DNA of 64,000 nucleotides, from assembly GCA_009773515.1 (NCBI GenBank), contig WSXX01000012.1, positions 62,001-126,000 of the forward strand. Reading direction: 5' to 3'. Source of the stretch: Bacteroidota bacterium (lineage in GTDB: Bacteria; Bacteroidota; Bacteroidia; Bacteroidales; Lentimicrobiaceae). The notes under the pieces are model-generated. The model saw nothing but the letters and a program-made list of their open reading frames with translations, made no database searches and had not been told where the DNA came from. Numbering within the stretch: position 1 is the stretch's first letter; every line of letters starts with the position of its first letter. Shown piece after piece: positions 15,256 through 23,645 of the stretch. Both the position numbers and the translations under genes were made by a program.

Positions 15256-16884
15256 ATGGTGAATATTGGCCAAAAACACACAACAAAATCATTAACTCTG
15301 ATTGTTGTTTTCTTTGCGTGTAACTTACTTGCAATGTCTCAGAATGAGATTAATTCCAGGGTACTGAAAGTTGGGGTATATGACAACCCTCCGAAAATAT
15401 TTATCAATAACCACGGGAAACCGGATGGAATTTTTATTGATATCATCAACTCTATTTCCAGAAGCGAAAAGCTACAGGTAGAATATATTGAGGGGAGTTG
15501 GTCAGCATTATATTCCATGCTTGAAAATCACGAGATTGATGTTCTGCCCGATATGGCATATTCTGATTCACGGGATTCACTCTTTAATTTCAGCATGCCT
15601 GTGCTGAGCTCGTGGTTAGAAGTTTTTTCCAAAAAGGGTACTGAGATCAATAAAATTACAGATTTAAACAACAAACGGATTGGAGTATTAAAAGCTTCGA
15701 GTCAGGAGGATTATTTGAAACTTGATTTGAAAAAGAAATTCAATATTGATTATCATATCCTTACTTACGAAAGCTATAATATTTCGGTTGAAGCACTGAA
15801 AGAAGGTAAAATAGATGCGCTTGTTGCAAACCGCTTCTTTTATTTTTCCGAGTTGTGTGATGACGAAGTGGTACCTTCGGGCATTATACTGCAGCTTTCT
15901 GAATTGCATTTTGCTTTTTCAAAAGACACCGATCTACGGATTATTGAGATGTTCGACAAGAATATTTCGCTGCTGAAAAATGACTTGCAATCAGATTATT
16001 ATGCCTCATTGCTGAAATGGTTCAGAAAAGGAAAGACTACGATACCCGGCTATCTGAAAGTGCTGATTGCAATACTGATCTCAGGTTTAACTATATTTCT
16101 GTTATTTACATTTATACTTAATTATAAGGTAAATGCAAAAACCAGGATTCTTAATCAGCAAAACAACGATTTGATCATTGCAAGGCAAAGGGCAGAAGAA
16201 AGCGACAGACTTAAAACTATTTTTCTGCAAAATATGTCGCACGAAATCCGAACCCCCATGAATGGGATAATGGGTTTTGCAGAGTTGCTTCAGGAGCAAG
16301 AATTACCGGAAGAAATGCAGCAAAGTTACCTTGAAAGCATAAAGCTAAGCGGTGCGCGTATGCTCAATATAATTGATGACATCGTTTGTATTTCAAAAAT
16401 TGAATCCGGTATAATGGAATTAGACCTGAAAGAAATAGATGTCAATGATCAGCTGGAGTACCTCTTTAATTATTTTACACCAGAAACAGAAGCAAAAGAT
16501 TTGATCTTATCATTGAAAATTCCACCTCTTTCATCAAAAACCAAAATAAAGACCGATAAGAATAAATTCAATATAATTTTTAAGAACCTCATAAAGAATG
16601 CAATAAAATACACCGACTATGGCTTGATTGAATTTGGTTATAATACAAAGGCCGGGTTTGTAGAATTTTATGTTAAAGATACGGGCATGGGAATTGAGAC
16701 AGGACGGCAGACAGCCATTTTTGAGCGTTTTATTCAGGCTGATATTGAGGATAAAATGGCGAAACAAGGAGCAGGACTTGGATTGGCAATAGCAAAAGCC
16801 TATGTGGAAATACTGGGTGGGAAAATATGGGTAGAGAGCAGTGTTGGAAAGGGTTCTGTTTTCTATTTTTCAATTCCGCTTTGA
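15256..16884 (+). CDS. Periplasmic substrate-binding-domain sensor histidine kinase
   Basis: A 542-residue membrane kinase from the ATG at 15256 (MVNIGQKHTTKSL); an upstream ATG at 15166 lacks signal-like character. The N-terminal hydrophobic segment (about 10-30) is a signal/TM. Residues about 35-255 form a bacterial extracellular solute-binding protein family 3-like domain (LKVGVYDNPPKIFINNHGKPDGIFIDII, then LNNKRIGVLKAS). A second TM follows (VLIAILISGLTIFLLFTFIL), then HisKA with MSHEIRTPMNGIMGF, and HATPase_c with KNLIKNAIKYTD, DTGMGIE and GAGLGLAIAKAYVE. No receiver or PAS domain is present. The family senses small amino-acid-like or other ligands through the SBP domain. No response regulator sits in the same transcript; the OmpR-type regulator starts about 320 bp downstream but has its own kinase. 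Confidence 0.92.
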   Translation: MVNIGQKHTTKSLTLIVVFFACNLLAMSQNEINSRVLKVGVYDNPPKIFINNHGKPDGIFIDIINSISRSEKLQVEYIEGSWSALYSMLENHEIDVLPDMAYSDSRDSLFNFSMPVLSSWLEVFSKKGTEINKITDLNNKRIGVLKASSQEDYLKLDLKKKFNIDYHILTYESYNISVEALKEGKIDALVANRFFYFSELCDDEVVPSGIILQLSELHFAFSKDTDLRIIEMFDKNISLLKNDLQSDYYASLLKWFRKGKTTIPGYLKVLIAILISGLTIFLLFTFILNYKVNAKTRILNQQNNDLIIARQRAEESDRLKTIFLQNMSHEIRTPMNGIMGFAELLQEQELPEEMQQSYLESIKLSGARMLNIIDDIVCISKIESGIMELDLKEIDVNDQLEYLFNYFTPETEAKDLILSLKIPPLSSKTKIKTDKNKFNIIFKNLIKNAIKYTDYGLIEFGYNTKAGFVEFYVKDTGMGIETGRQTAIFERFIQADIEDKMAKQGAGLGLAIAKAYVEILGGKIWVESSVGKGSVFYFSIPL

Positions 16885-16909
16885 ACATCATTGAATTTGC
16901 AATTCAATA
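16876..16909. repeat. Direct repeat with 19-bp palindrome, copy 1
   Basis: The segment CCGCTTTGAACATCATTGAA continues into TTTGCAATTCAATA and overlaps the stop codon of the kinase gene. Its core ATTGAATTTGCAATTCAAT is palindromic. It is repeated at 17087-17120 (core with TGT at the centre) and, core only, at 20244-20263. Confidence 0.8.
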
Positions 16910-17206
16910 ATTAATCTCTGATCTGTGTTACAGCTGTAAGATTATGTTGTTGCCCCTGGCAGATGGCTGGATAATTGCAAATTGTCCAGTGCTCAGAGCG
17001 GCATTGCAACCGAAAGAAGGGAGCTCAGCGAAGCTAAATGCCGCTCTGACAGGGACTCGTCCGCCAGGGCGGCCATGGCAGTAATACCGCTTTCAACACC
17101 ATTGAATTTGTAATTCAATATAAAAAGAGCTAAAAAATATTTTCGCACTTTCTTTCTACAACATTTATCCAAATTTGTTTACTTGCTTTGCAGAAATTTA
17201 ATTGAC
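16885..17206. other. Intergenic region between the two kinase loci
   Basis: A 322-bp gap with two copies of the ATTGAATT-AATTCAAT palindrome (16889-16907 and 17101-17119) and, between them, a GC-richer hairpin with perfect 11-bp arms AGAGCGGCATT (16995-17005) and AATGCCGCTCT (17037-17047). The loop string CTCAGCGAAGCTAAAT recurs inverted at about 20584 and 46109. The promoter of the two-component operon should lie near its 3' end but has no clear consensus. Confidence 0.6.
17087..17120. repeat. Direct repeat with palindrome, copy 2
   Basis: CCGCTTTCAACACCATTGAA continues into TTTGTAATTCAATA; it differs from copy 1 at three or four positions. It ends 86 bp before the response-regulator start, so it is also placed as a possible operator. 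Confidence 0.8.
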
Positions 17207-17902
17207 ATGAAATTGCTTATTATCGAGGATAATCTGGATTTGCTTGATACGATATCCACATCATTACTTACAGAAAAATTTGTGTGTGAAACAGCGGCTG
17301 ACTACAACAGTGGTTACGAGAAGATATATATGTATGAATATGATATTGTGGTGATAGATATAAACTTACCTGGAGGCTCTGGACTTAAACTTATAGAAGA
17401 GTTAAAAAAAATTAACACAAAAACTGGTGTAATCGTAATTTCTGCCCGTGATTCTCTGGCTAATAAAGTCGAAGGTCTTGAGTTAGGCGCTGATGACTAT
17501 ATCACAAAACCTTTTGATATGGCAGAACTGATAGCACGCGTTAAAGCATTGATGCGACGTCGTAACTTCTCAGGAAGCAATACTTTTTCCTTAGGCGACA
17601 TTGTTATAAATACAGACAACAGAGAAGTATTGGTAAAAAATATAAAAATCGAATTAACCAAGAGTGAGTATGACATTCTGCTGTTTTTCATTTCAAATCC
17701 CAAGAGGGTAATTACCAGAGAAAGCATTGCAGAGCATATATGGGGAGATAATATGGATTTGGCTGACTCCTTTGATTTCATATATTCACACATTAAAAAC
17801 CTCAGAAAGAAAATTACAGCCCAAAGTGCTCCTGACCCCATTAAAGCAGTTTATGGCATAGGTTACAAACTTGAAATACCTGACAAATATGAAATTGATT
17901 AA
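17207..17902 (+). CDS. OmpR/PhoB-family response regulator
   Basis: A 231-residue regulator from the ATG at 17207 (MKLLIIEDNLDLLD). The receiver domain has acidic residues E7-D8, phosphoacceptor D51 in YDIVVIDINLPGGSGL, the conserved ISARD segment and the switch lysine in ITKPFDMAELIARVKALMRR. The winged-helix effector (about 135-225) carries LTKSEYDILLFFISNPKRVITRESIAEHIWGD and RKKITAQSAPDPIKAVYGIGYKLE, typical of OmpR-type DNA-binding domains. Its stop codon overlaps the start of the downstream histidine kinase, indicating translational coupling. The targets probably include the two small genes at the end of the operon (inference). Confidence 0.95.
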   Translation: MKLLIIEDNLDLLDTISTSLLTEKFVCETAADYNSGYEKIYMYEYDIVVIDINLPGGSGLKLIEELKKINTKTGVIVISARDSLANKVEGLELGADDYITKPFDMAELIARVKALMRRRNFSGSNTFSLGDIVINTDNREVLVKNIKIELTKSEYDILLFFISNPKRVITRESIAEHIWGDNMDLADSFDFIYSHIKNLRKKITAQSAPDPIKAVYGIGYKLEIPDKYEID

Positions 17903-19121
17903 GCGTACCTATCTGGAAACATTCTTGTGGTTAATACCTGTCTTGCTGATTGGTAGTATATTTTCATTCTTCATGATCAAGTATATTATTTATGAAGAAA
18001 CAGATGAGTATTTAACTTATGAGATGCAACGTCTGTCAGAATATCATGCAAAAAACAATGATTTACCAGAATTTCACAAGGTAGCGGATGTTATCGACAA
18101 TTTAAAACTGGATAAACCTTTATATAAAGACACCCTTATCATTGAACCACGCGACAACGAATTGATTCCTTATCGCGAACTGCATTTTTCGATTAAACAT
18201 GAGGGCAAAGACTTTACAATTGTTTTACGTCATCTGCTACCAGGGAATGACGACATTTTTGAAGGCACCTTGCTAATGATGACAGGATTATTATTTCTGA
18301 TTTCACTTTTTCTTCTTTTGATGTTAAACTCTATTTCGGTTAAACTTTGGTCACCATTTTACAGAACACTTGGCATACTAAATAAATACAGAATAACAGA
18401 ACCTGTTCCGGTTTTTCCAAAATCGAAAATTGAAGAGTTTAACTCTCTTGACAGCACGATTGAAGAGTTGCTAAAAAAAATTGTTTATGATTATAAACGA
18501 ACAAAAGAGTTTAATGAAAATGCATCGCATGAACTACAAACCCATCTGGCAATTATAAGGCTCAATTCTGAAAAACTTCTGAATACAAACCAAGACGAGA
18601 TTTATAACCCATTGTATATTCAGCCAATTATAAATGCAACAGCAAAACTTTCTCTTGTTCAAAAATCATTATTGCTACTCAGCAAAATTGGAAATCTGGA
18701 ATACAAAAACAACACAAACCTGAATTTAACTGAAATTACCAACAATTCATTGTCACTTTTTCAGGAAGCAATTTCAATTCGCAATATTTCAGTAATTAAA
18801 AATCTTGAAAGTTGTGTTTTATTTATGGATGCAGGTCTGGCAGAAATATTGGTTAATAATCTGCTCAAAAATGCAGTGAAGCACAATATACAAAATGGTA
18901 ACATCAAAATTAATCTTATGCAACAACACCTGATTATAGAAAACTCAGGCATGCCTTTTCAAGGCAATCCAAAGACCCTATTCGAGCGTTTTACTATCGG
19001 AACTTCAGGCAATCTTGGTCTGGGACTTGCGATTGTAAAGCAAATCTGTGAAGTATATAAGTTTGATATAACTTATGATGTGGTTGACAACTTGCACAAA
19101 ATTCAAATTTCTTTCCCTTAA
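17889..19121 (+). CDS. Membrane sensor histidine kinase (partner of the OmpR-type regulator)
   Basis: A 410-residue kinase from the ATG at 17889, which overlaps the regulator's end by 14 bp. TM1 is about residues 12-32 and TM2 about 127-147, with a ~95-residue periplasmic region between that shows no known ligand domain. HisKA contains NASHELQTHLAIIRLNSEKL with H214 as phosphoacceptor. The canonical proline after the T is replaced by H219. HATPase_c contains NNLLKNAVKHN (N box), a shortened G1 region, FERF and LGLGLAIVKQICEVY. In this kinase type the HK/RR pair controls envelope or redox stress genes (QseBC-like arrangement), which fits its companions here. Confidence 0.94.
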   Translation: MKLIKRTYLETFLWLIPVLLIGSIFSFFMIKYIIYEETDEYLTYEMQRLSEYHAKNNDLPEFHKVADVIDNLKLDKPLYKDTLIIEPRDNELIPYRELHFSIKHEGKDFTIVLRHLLPGNDDIFEGTLLMMTGLLFLISLFLLLMLNSISVKLWSPFYRTLGILNKYRITEPVPVFPKSKIEEFNSLDSTIEELLKKIVYDYKRTKEFNENASHELQTHLAIIRLNSEKLLNTNQDEIYNPLYIQPIINATAKLSLVQKSLLLLSKIGNLEYKNNTNLNLTEITNNSLSLFQEAISIRNISVIKNLESCVLFMDAGLAEILVNNLLKNAVKHNIQNGNIKINLMQQHLIIENSGMPFQGNPKTLFERFTIGTSGNLGLGLAIVKQICEVYKFDITYDVVDNLHKIQISFP

Positions 19122-19246
19122 AGATAATTCTCCAAAATCTCTCCAGATTCAAAATTTACCTTTGCTTCATAATTAACTGCAAGGGTAATTATTGGAGAAA
19201 ACTGAAAATCCACAAAAGAGTAAGGTTACTTTAAACTTCAAAACTT

Positions 19247-19672
19247 ATGAAAAAATTGCTTTTATTCGCCGCCATTCCTTTTTTACTAATCAGCTGTGAA
19301 AAGGAAAAGATTTTGCCTTTAACCGATATCCCCTCTGAAATTCCTGATTATATCAATACTCACTTCCCTGAAACAAGCATTATTCAGGCAGTAAAAGATA
19401 CAGATGGATTTGAGCTAACCTATGACATCACACTGAATGGTGGTTACTTCCTGGAATTTAACAGAAAAAAAGAAGTAATTGATATTGATGGAATTTCAGA
19501 GCTTCCTGACAGCGTAATCCCTGAAAAAATCCTTGAGTTTGTTACAACGAATTATGAAGAATATTTCATAACCGGATGGGAGGAAGACAAACGCAACCAG
19601 CAAATTAAGCTTGACAACGGGCTGGAACTTGTGTTTAATATGAATGGTGATTTTTTAAGAATTGACAATTAA
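19247..19672 (+). CDS. PepSY-like domain lipoprotein
   Basis: A 141-residue protein with a lipoprotein signal (MKKLLLFAAIPFLLISCEKEK, lipobox ISC with Cys17). The mature part has two similar halves: DIPSEIPDYINTHFPETSIIQAVKDTDGFELTYDITLNGGYFLEFNRKKEVIDI and ELPDSVIPEKILEFVTTNYEEYFITGWEEDKRNQQIKLDNGLELVFNMNGDF. This is the PepSY-like (BLIP-like) repeat of the DUF2874 type. Family members are small envelope proteins often encoded beside two-component systems. It lies 125 bp after the kinase and 8 bp before the next gene, so the last two genes form one transcript, probably with the kinase pair. Confidence 0.88.
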   Translation: MKKLLLFAAIPFLLISCEKEKILPLTDIPSEIPDYINTHFPETSIIQAVKDTDGFELTYDITLNGGYFLEFNRKKEVIDIDGISELPDSVIPEKILEFVTTNYEEYFITGWEEDKRNQQIKLDNGLELVFNMNGDFLRIDN

Positions 19673-19680
19673 AAAAAACG

Positions 19681-20079
19681 ATGAAACAGATAACCGTGAG
19701 TAGAATTATTTTGTTGCTTTCGATACTTATTTCTATCAGCAACCTTTCCTTTGGGCAGTTTCAGGGTCCGGGTGTTATAAATAAAACCTTTACTATAAAA
19801 GAAGTTTCTGACAATGCGTCAAAGTTTGACCGCTCAGATGCGCTGGTAAAAGTACAAGGTTATATTGTTAAGCAGATGAATGCTGACACTTACGCGTTTA
19901 AAGACAAAACTGGTACTATAAACGTGGAAATTGACAGAAAACTTTTGACCAACAGACCTTTTGATGATAAAACTGAACTAATTTTAATTGGGGAAGTTGA
20001 TCATGATATATTCGAACCATTGGAAATTGAAATTAAGGAAGTTTTGTTTGTTGTATCTGAAAGTAAGGATGACAAATAG
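19681..20079 (+). CDS. YgiW/YdeI-like exported OB-fold protein
   Basis: A 132-residue protein with a signal peptide (MKQITVSRIILLLSILISISNLSFGQ). The mature domain FQGPGVINKTFTIKEVSDNASKFDRSDALVKVQGYIVKQMNADTYAFKDKTGTINVEID matches the bacterial OB-fold (BOF/YgiW/NirD) family: a GPG opening, an 'alpha-then-V.V.G.I' strand, and the 'D.Y.F.D.TG.I.VEID' motif. In E. coli, ygiW is stress-induced and sits next to the qseBC two-component genes; here the same neighbourhood appears with an unrelated-looking PepSY-like lipoprotein in between. The gene is last in the operon, with a strong hairpin at 20115-20152 downstream. Confidence 0.9.
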   Translation: MKQITVSRIILLLSILISISNLSFGQFQGPGVINKTFTIKEVSDNASKFDRSDALVKVQGYIVKQMNADTYAFKDKTGTINVEIDRKLLTNRPFDDKTELILIGEVDHDIFEPLEIEIKEVLFVVSESKDDK

Positions 20080-20882
20080 AATCAGGGAAAAATTCATGAC
20101 AGGCGTTGCACTTAAATAACCTCAGGTTCAGTAAAACTAACCGGAGGTTATTGGAGTGTAATTTAACTTAACAGCAATACATAAATAAGCTTTTCTGAGC
20201 TGTTGTGCCTCATGCTGATCACTTGCAGTTCTTTATTTAACAACATTGAATTTGCAATTCAATACATTTGGCCGGTTAATTAACTTTCCTACCTCCTTCG
20301 GTCACTGCTTGAGTCACTCATATTCATTTTCTGTCACTCAGACCGTTAGGCCTCGTATCCGTCCTGTTCATATTATTGATATGTATAGCTATCAGGATCA
20401 TGAACAGGACGACTGCCTAAAATTTGACCATATTATAATTGTAGCGGAAGTATTCAGTTTTTTAGTCTATCATTTCCGGTAGTCAATTTTAGAAGGTCGC
20501 TCCCGCGGATACTGAAAATTTGCGCTCTTCTTTACGGAAGTTCTTTCTCCATTCTGATATACCTTCAACACTCGGCTATGCGGAATTTAGCTTCGCTGAG
20601 CCTGCCCTAATTTGGAGGGCTCGTCGCAAAGCCGAAACCGGAACAGGCTTTAAAAGGCTTTTAAAACCGTTTTTGAATGGACTTTAAATGTCATTAAATT
20701 TATGATTGAATTGAAGAGCCGCTCTATCGCCGGCATATCTAAAAAGTTATTATATTTGAAAGCAAGTATCTGATTTGTACCATTGGTCTCAGAAGTGAAG
20801 ACTAGTCTGATAAATACCCACGGTTGATGATATTAATTGTATGCACTATTCAGAAGAAAATCACAAACTAAAATTAAGTACT
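20080..20882. other. Long intergenic region with hairpins and repeats
   Basis: This ~800-bp gap contains the hairpin at 20115-20152, a third copy of the ATTGAATTTGCAATTCAAT palindrome (20244-20263), and a 12-bp-arm hairpin at 20360-20411 (CGTCCTGTTCAT / ATGAACAGGACG). Around 20574-20640 an AATTTAGCTTCGCTGAGC string occurs that is related to 17023-17037 and 46108-46123. TATATTTG at 20751-20758 is a likely -7 element for the next gene. I see no credible gene in it. Confidence 0.6.
20115..20152 (+). terminator. Hairpin downstream of the two-component operon
   Basis: AATAACCTCAGGTT (20115-20128) pairs with AACCGGAGGTTATT (20139-20152) at 13 of 14 positions with a 10-nt loop. There is no T-run directly after it, so it may act as an mRNA-stabilising hairpin or a weak, Rho-assisted terminator. 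Confidence 0.55.
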
Positions 20883-22760
20883 ATGAAAAAACTTACTTTT
20901 TTATTCACATTGATAGTGCTTTTCTCTGCTTCTGGATTCTCGCAAGGATGTCTGCCTGAGGGTGTAGTTTTTTCATTACAGGATGATATTGACAATTTTC
21001 AGACTGATTTTCCCGGATGTACTGAAATTGAAGGCAATGTTTTTATTACCGGTGGGAATATCACGGATTTATCAGGATTAAATGTTCTTGAGTCAATTGG
21101 TGGCGAATTAAATATTGCTTATTGCGATTCGCTTATCAGCCTGAACGGACTTAACAACATCACTGCCATTGGTGGAAATGTTGACCTTTCAACAAATCCC
21201 AGGCTTAAAGATTTAATAGGTTTAGATAACTTAACATCCATTAATGGATACCTTTGGATTGGATATAATGATTCACTTCAATCTTTAAATGGGCTTGAGG
21301 GTTTAACTACAATAAATGGCAAAATTCAGATTGCCGGAAATACACAGTTGACCAATATCGAAGGATTATCCAATATAGATCCAAATTCAATAACGAAACT
21401 TCTGATATTAGAAAACAGTTCATTGTCAGACTGCAGTGCGCAAAGCATTTGTGATTATATAACCAATCCCACCGGAACTATTGACATATTGAATAATTTA
21501 CCGGGATGCAACAGCCCTGGTGAAATAGCAATCAACTGCGGTGTCGTTATACCCTGCCTGCCTTATGGCAATTACCATTTGAACCATCAATATCAGATTG
21601 ATAGTTTTAGCTCCTATTACCCTGACTGTGTTACACTAAACGGCCAGGTGAAAATTACAGGAAATGATATTACAAACCTGAACGGGTTAAACCAGATTAC
21701 CTCAATAAACGGAAGTCTGCTTGTTTCAGAAACAAACATATCAAGCCTTGAAGGCTTAGAGGCCATAGATACAATTTCAGGATACCTGGATATCGTATTA
21801 AACAACAACCTGCTCAGTGTTGAAGGATTGGACAATCTACAATTCATCGGGCAGGATCTGGATGTAATACAGAATCACCAACTGGAGAATTTTGCAGGAT
21901 TCAACTCACTTACCAGGGTTGGCAGTTTTCTAAGGTTCTGGTATAACAGTAAACTTAAAAATATAAGAGGGTTCAGCAATCTATCTTCTGTTAATGGTGA
22001 TCTGTGGATTGAATCAAATTCCGATCTGACAGATCTTTCTGGTTTTGCAGATATAGATTCAGTAGGTGAGCAGTTGTATTTTCGAGGAAATACTTCTTTA
22101 CAGGACTTTTCAGGACTGGGTTCAATATCTGTTGTCGGAACAAGCGTAATCCTGATTAACAATGACTCCTTATTGTCTTTTGATGGATTGAATAGTCTTT
22201 ATTCTGTGGGTCAGGATCTGGTAATAAGTGATAATTATGCGCTGTTGGATATGCATGCATTAAATAACCTTATCAATATCGGGAGGTATCTTGGAATTAC
22301 TTATAACGATAATCTGGTAAGTTTAGAGGGATTAAATAATATTGACCCAGGCTCAATAACAGACTTGAGTATATCAGATAATCAATTACTAAGTACATGT
22401 GATGTTGAAAGTGTGTGTGCATATCTTTCCAGCCCAAACGGTTATGTAAGTGTTCATGATAACGCTCCGGGATGCAACAGCCAGGCAGAAATTGAAGCAG
22501 CATGTCTGGTCGGTGTATCGGAATTGAGTGATACACCGGTAAGCATTTACCCCAATCCGGCATCAGATTTTATAAGCATTAACGGAATTGACCCAAATAC
22601 TGAAATCAGCATTACCATCTATAATCCGTTAGGACCCATAACCAGCACAATAGCTTTAACTTCCGACAGACTTGATATTTCACTTCTCGGAAAAGGATTA
22701 TATATCATCGAAATTAAAACAAACACCTGGGTGAGCAGACAAAAATTGATTAAGAAATAG
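20883..22760 (+). CDS. Secreted receptor-L-domain/LRR-like protein with T9SS sorting domain
   Basis: A 625-residue protein from the ATG at 20883 (MKKLTFLFTLIVLFSASGFSQG, signal peptide). It has two homologous blocks, about residues 25-225 and 226-540, each starting with a QDDIDNFQTDFPGCTEIEGNV- or QIDSFSSYYPDCVTLNGQVKI-like strand. Each continues with ~23-residue 'L.GL..L..I.G.L.I..N..L' repeats and ends in a Cys-rich cap (LSDCSAQSICDYITNP...GCNSPGEIAINC; LSTCDVESVCAYLSSP...GCNSQAEIEAAC). This is the receptor L-domain type of leucine-rich structure. The C-terminus (VSIYPNPASDFISING ... GLYIIEIKTNTWVSRQKLIKK) is a textbook T9SS type A sorting domain. It probably acts as a surface-exposed binding protein; its partner is unknown. 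Confidence 0.92.
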   Translation: MKKLTFLFTLIVLFSASGFSQGCLPEGVVFSLQDDIDNFQTDFPGCTEIEGNVFITGGNITDLSGLNVLESIGGELNIAYCDSLISLNGLNNITAIGGNVDLSTNPRLKDLIGLDNLTSINGYLWIGYNDSLQSLNGLEGLTTINGKIQIAGNTQLTNIEGLSNIDPNSITKLLILENSSLSDCSAQSICDYITNPTGTIDILNNLPGCNSPGEIAINCGVVIPCLPYGNYHLNHQYQIDSFSSYYPDCVTLNGQVKITGNDITNLNGLNQITSINGSLLVSETNISSLEGLEAIDTISGYLDIVLNNNLLSVEGLDNLQFIGQDLDVIQNHQLENFAGFNSLTRVGSFLRFWYNSKLKNIRGFSNLSSVNGDLWIESNSDLTDLSGFADIDSVGEQLYFRGNTSLQDFSGLGSISVVGTSVILINNDSLLSFDGLNSLYSVGQDLVISDNYALLDMHALNNLINIGRYLGITYNDNLVSLEGLNNIDPGSITDLSISDNQLLSTCDVESVCAYLSSPNGYVSVHDNAPGCNSQAEIEAACLVGVSELSDTPVSIYPNPASDFISINGIDPNTEISITIYNPLGPITSTIALTSDRLDISLLGKGLYIIEIKTNTWVSRQKLIKK

Positions 22761-22834
22761 ATAAGGAGAATGTGGAACGGCTTTCCGGCGCGACGGCTTA
22801 TCTTGCAGGTGAATTGAAAAGGCAGATGAATGGC

Positions 22835-22862
22835 TTGGATATTTAAAAACTTGTTATATTTG
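22835..22862 (+). promoter_or_regulatory. Bacteroidota-type promoter
   Basis: CTTG at 22834-22837, a 17-bp spacer, then TATATTTG at 22855-22862. This is close to the TTTG-N19-TAnnTTTG consensus and lies ahead of the small hypothetical gene, leaving a leader of about 130 nt. Confidence 0.45.
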
Positions 22863-22994
22863 TGATGAGGATCTGGGTTGTTGATGCAATCCGATGGATT
22901 GTTAACAAGTCAGATATAAGTGCAGTGATGCGTGTTTTTGCTCGTTAGCAACTATTTTAAGACAAACGACGAATTTCAAATTAGCGATAAAGAA

Positions 22995-23423
22995 ATGTTA
23001 GAAAATATTATTGAAAAATATTTCGGATTTCTTGAAAGAGAATTTGGTTTCAAAAAGACTCCAGAATATAACCATGTACGAGAAATTCATAATGACTATA
23101 TCAAGAATAATTTGATAATCAAAATTAATTTTGAAGGCAGTTACATCGTTGATTTTATGAAAGCTAAATTCCCTGAAAAGGATTTATTAGACGGAAAGAA
23201 AAAGACAATTGATTATGACTATTCTTTCTTTAAATATTATAACCTGAATCAATTTACGCGAAACGAGAAAGCTAATAAATCCTTGGAGAAAGTAAATGAC
23301 TCAGAAAAAGACCTTTTCTATTGCGCAGAAATATTAAGAAATAATCCAGAACTATTGAACGGGAATACAAGTAAATTTTCATTTTTCAACAGAATGCTAA
23401 AGAAAATCGGGATCAAGAAATGA
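22995..23423 (+). CDS. Small hypothetical protein
   Basis: A 142-residue protein from the ATG at 22995 (MLENIIEKYFGFLEREFGFK); an in-frame GTG at 22932 would add 21 residues (including NYFKTNDEFQISDKE), which also look protein-like, so the start is uncertain. It is charged, cytosolic and Lys/Phe/Tyr-rich, with no signal peptide or TM. The body has a FEGSYIVDFMKAKFPEKDLLDG stretch and a C-terminal basic FFNRMLKKIGIKK. I recognise no family. The low-GC composition and isolated position between a surface protein and an esterase suggest an acquired accessory gene. Confidence 0.7.
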   Translation: MLENIIEKYFGFLEREFGFKKTPEYNHVREIHNDYIKNNLIIKINFEGSYIVDFMKAKFPEKDLLDGKKKTIDYDYSFFKYYNLNQFTRNEKANKSLEKVNDSEKDLFYCAEILRNNPELLNGNTSKFSFFNRMLKKIGIKK

Positions 23424-23645
23424 AAAACAGTTGCTAATAAATAGGACTCTGAGCGGTCTGCAAGACCCAGCGATGAGTTCCCGAAGTTTCGCTATTGAAC
23501 TACATCCCTTGGGGTGTCTATTCAGTAGTATCTGCAAAATTTGTAATTTTAACCAGGATTCTGCAAGCCACGAAGAATTGTAATTTTAAATGCCTGCCAG
23601 CGCTCAGCCTCATCTGTCATGCGTAATTTAAATAGACATCAACCA

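Noticed and set aside
20246-20482. 78-codon open frame in the gap after the YgiW-like gene
   Set aside because: Spans a 12-bp-arm hairpin and a palindrome; no start context and no recognisable protein.
22861-22960. Integron-style attC site at the start of the small hypothetical gene (GTTAACAAG ... CGTTAGCAAC)
   Set aside because: The core sites can be forced but arm pairing is poor and no integrase or cassette array is near; kept only as a weak observation.
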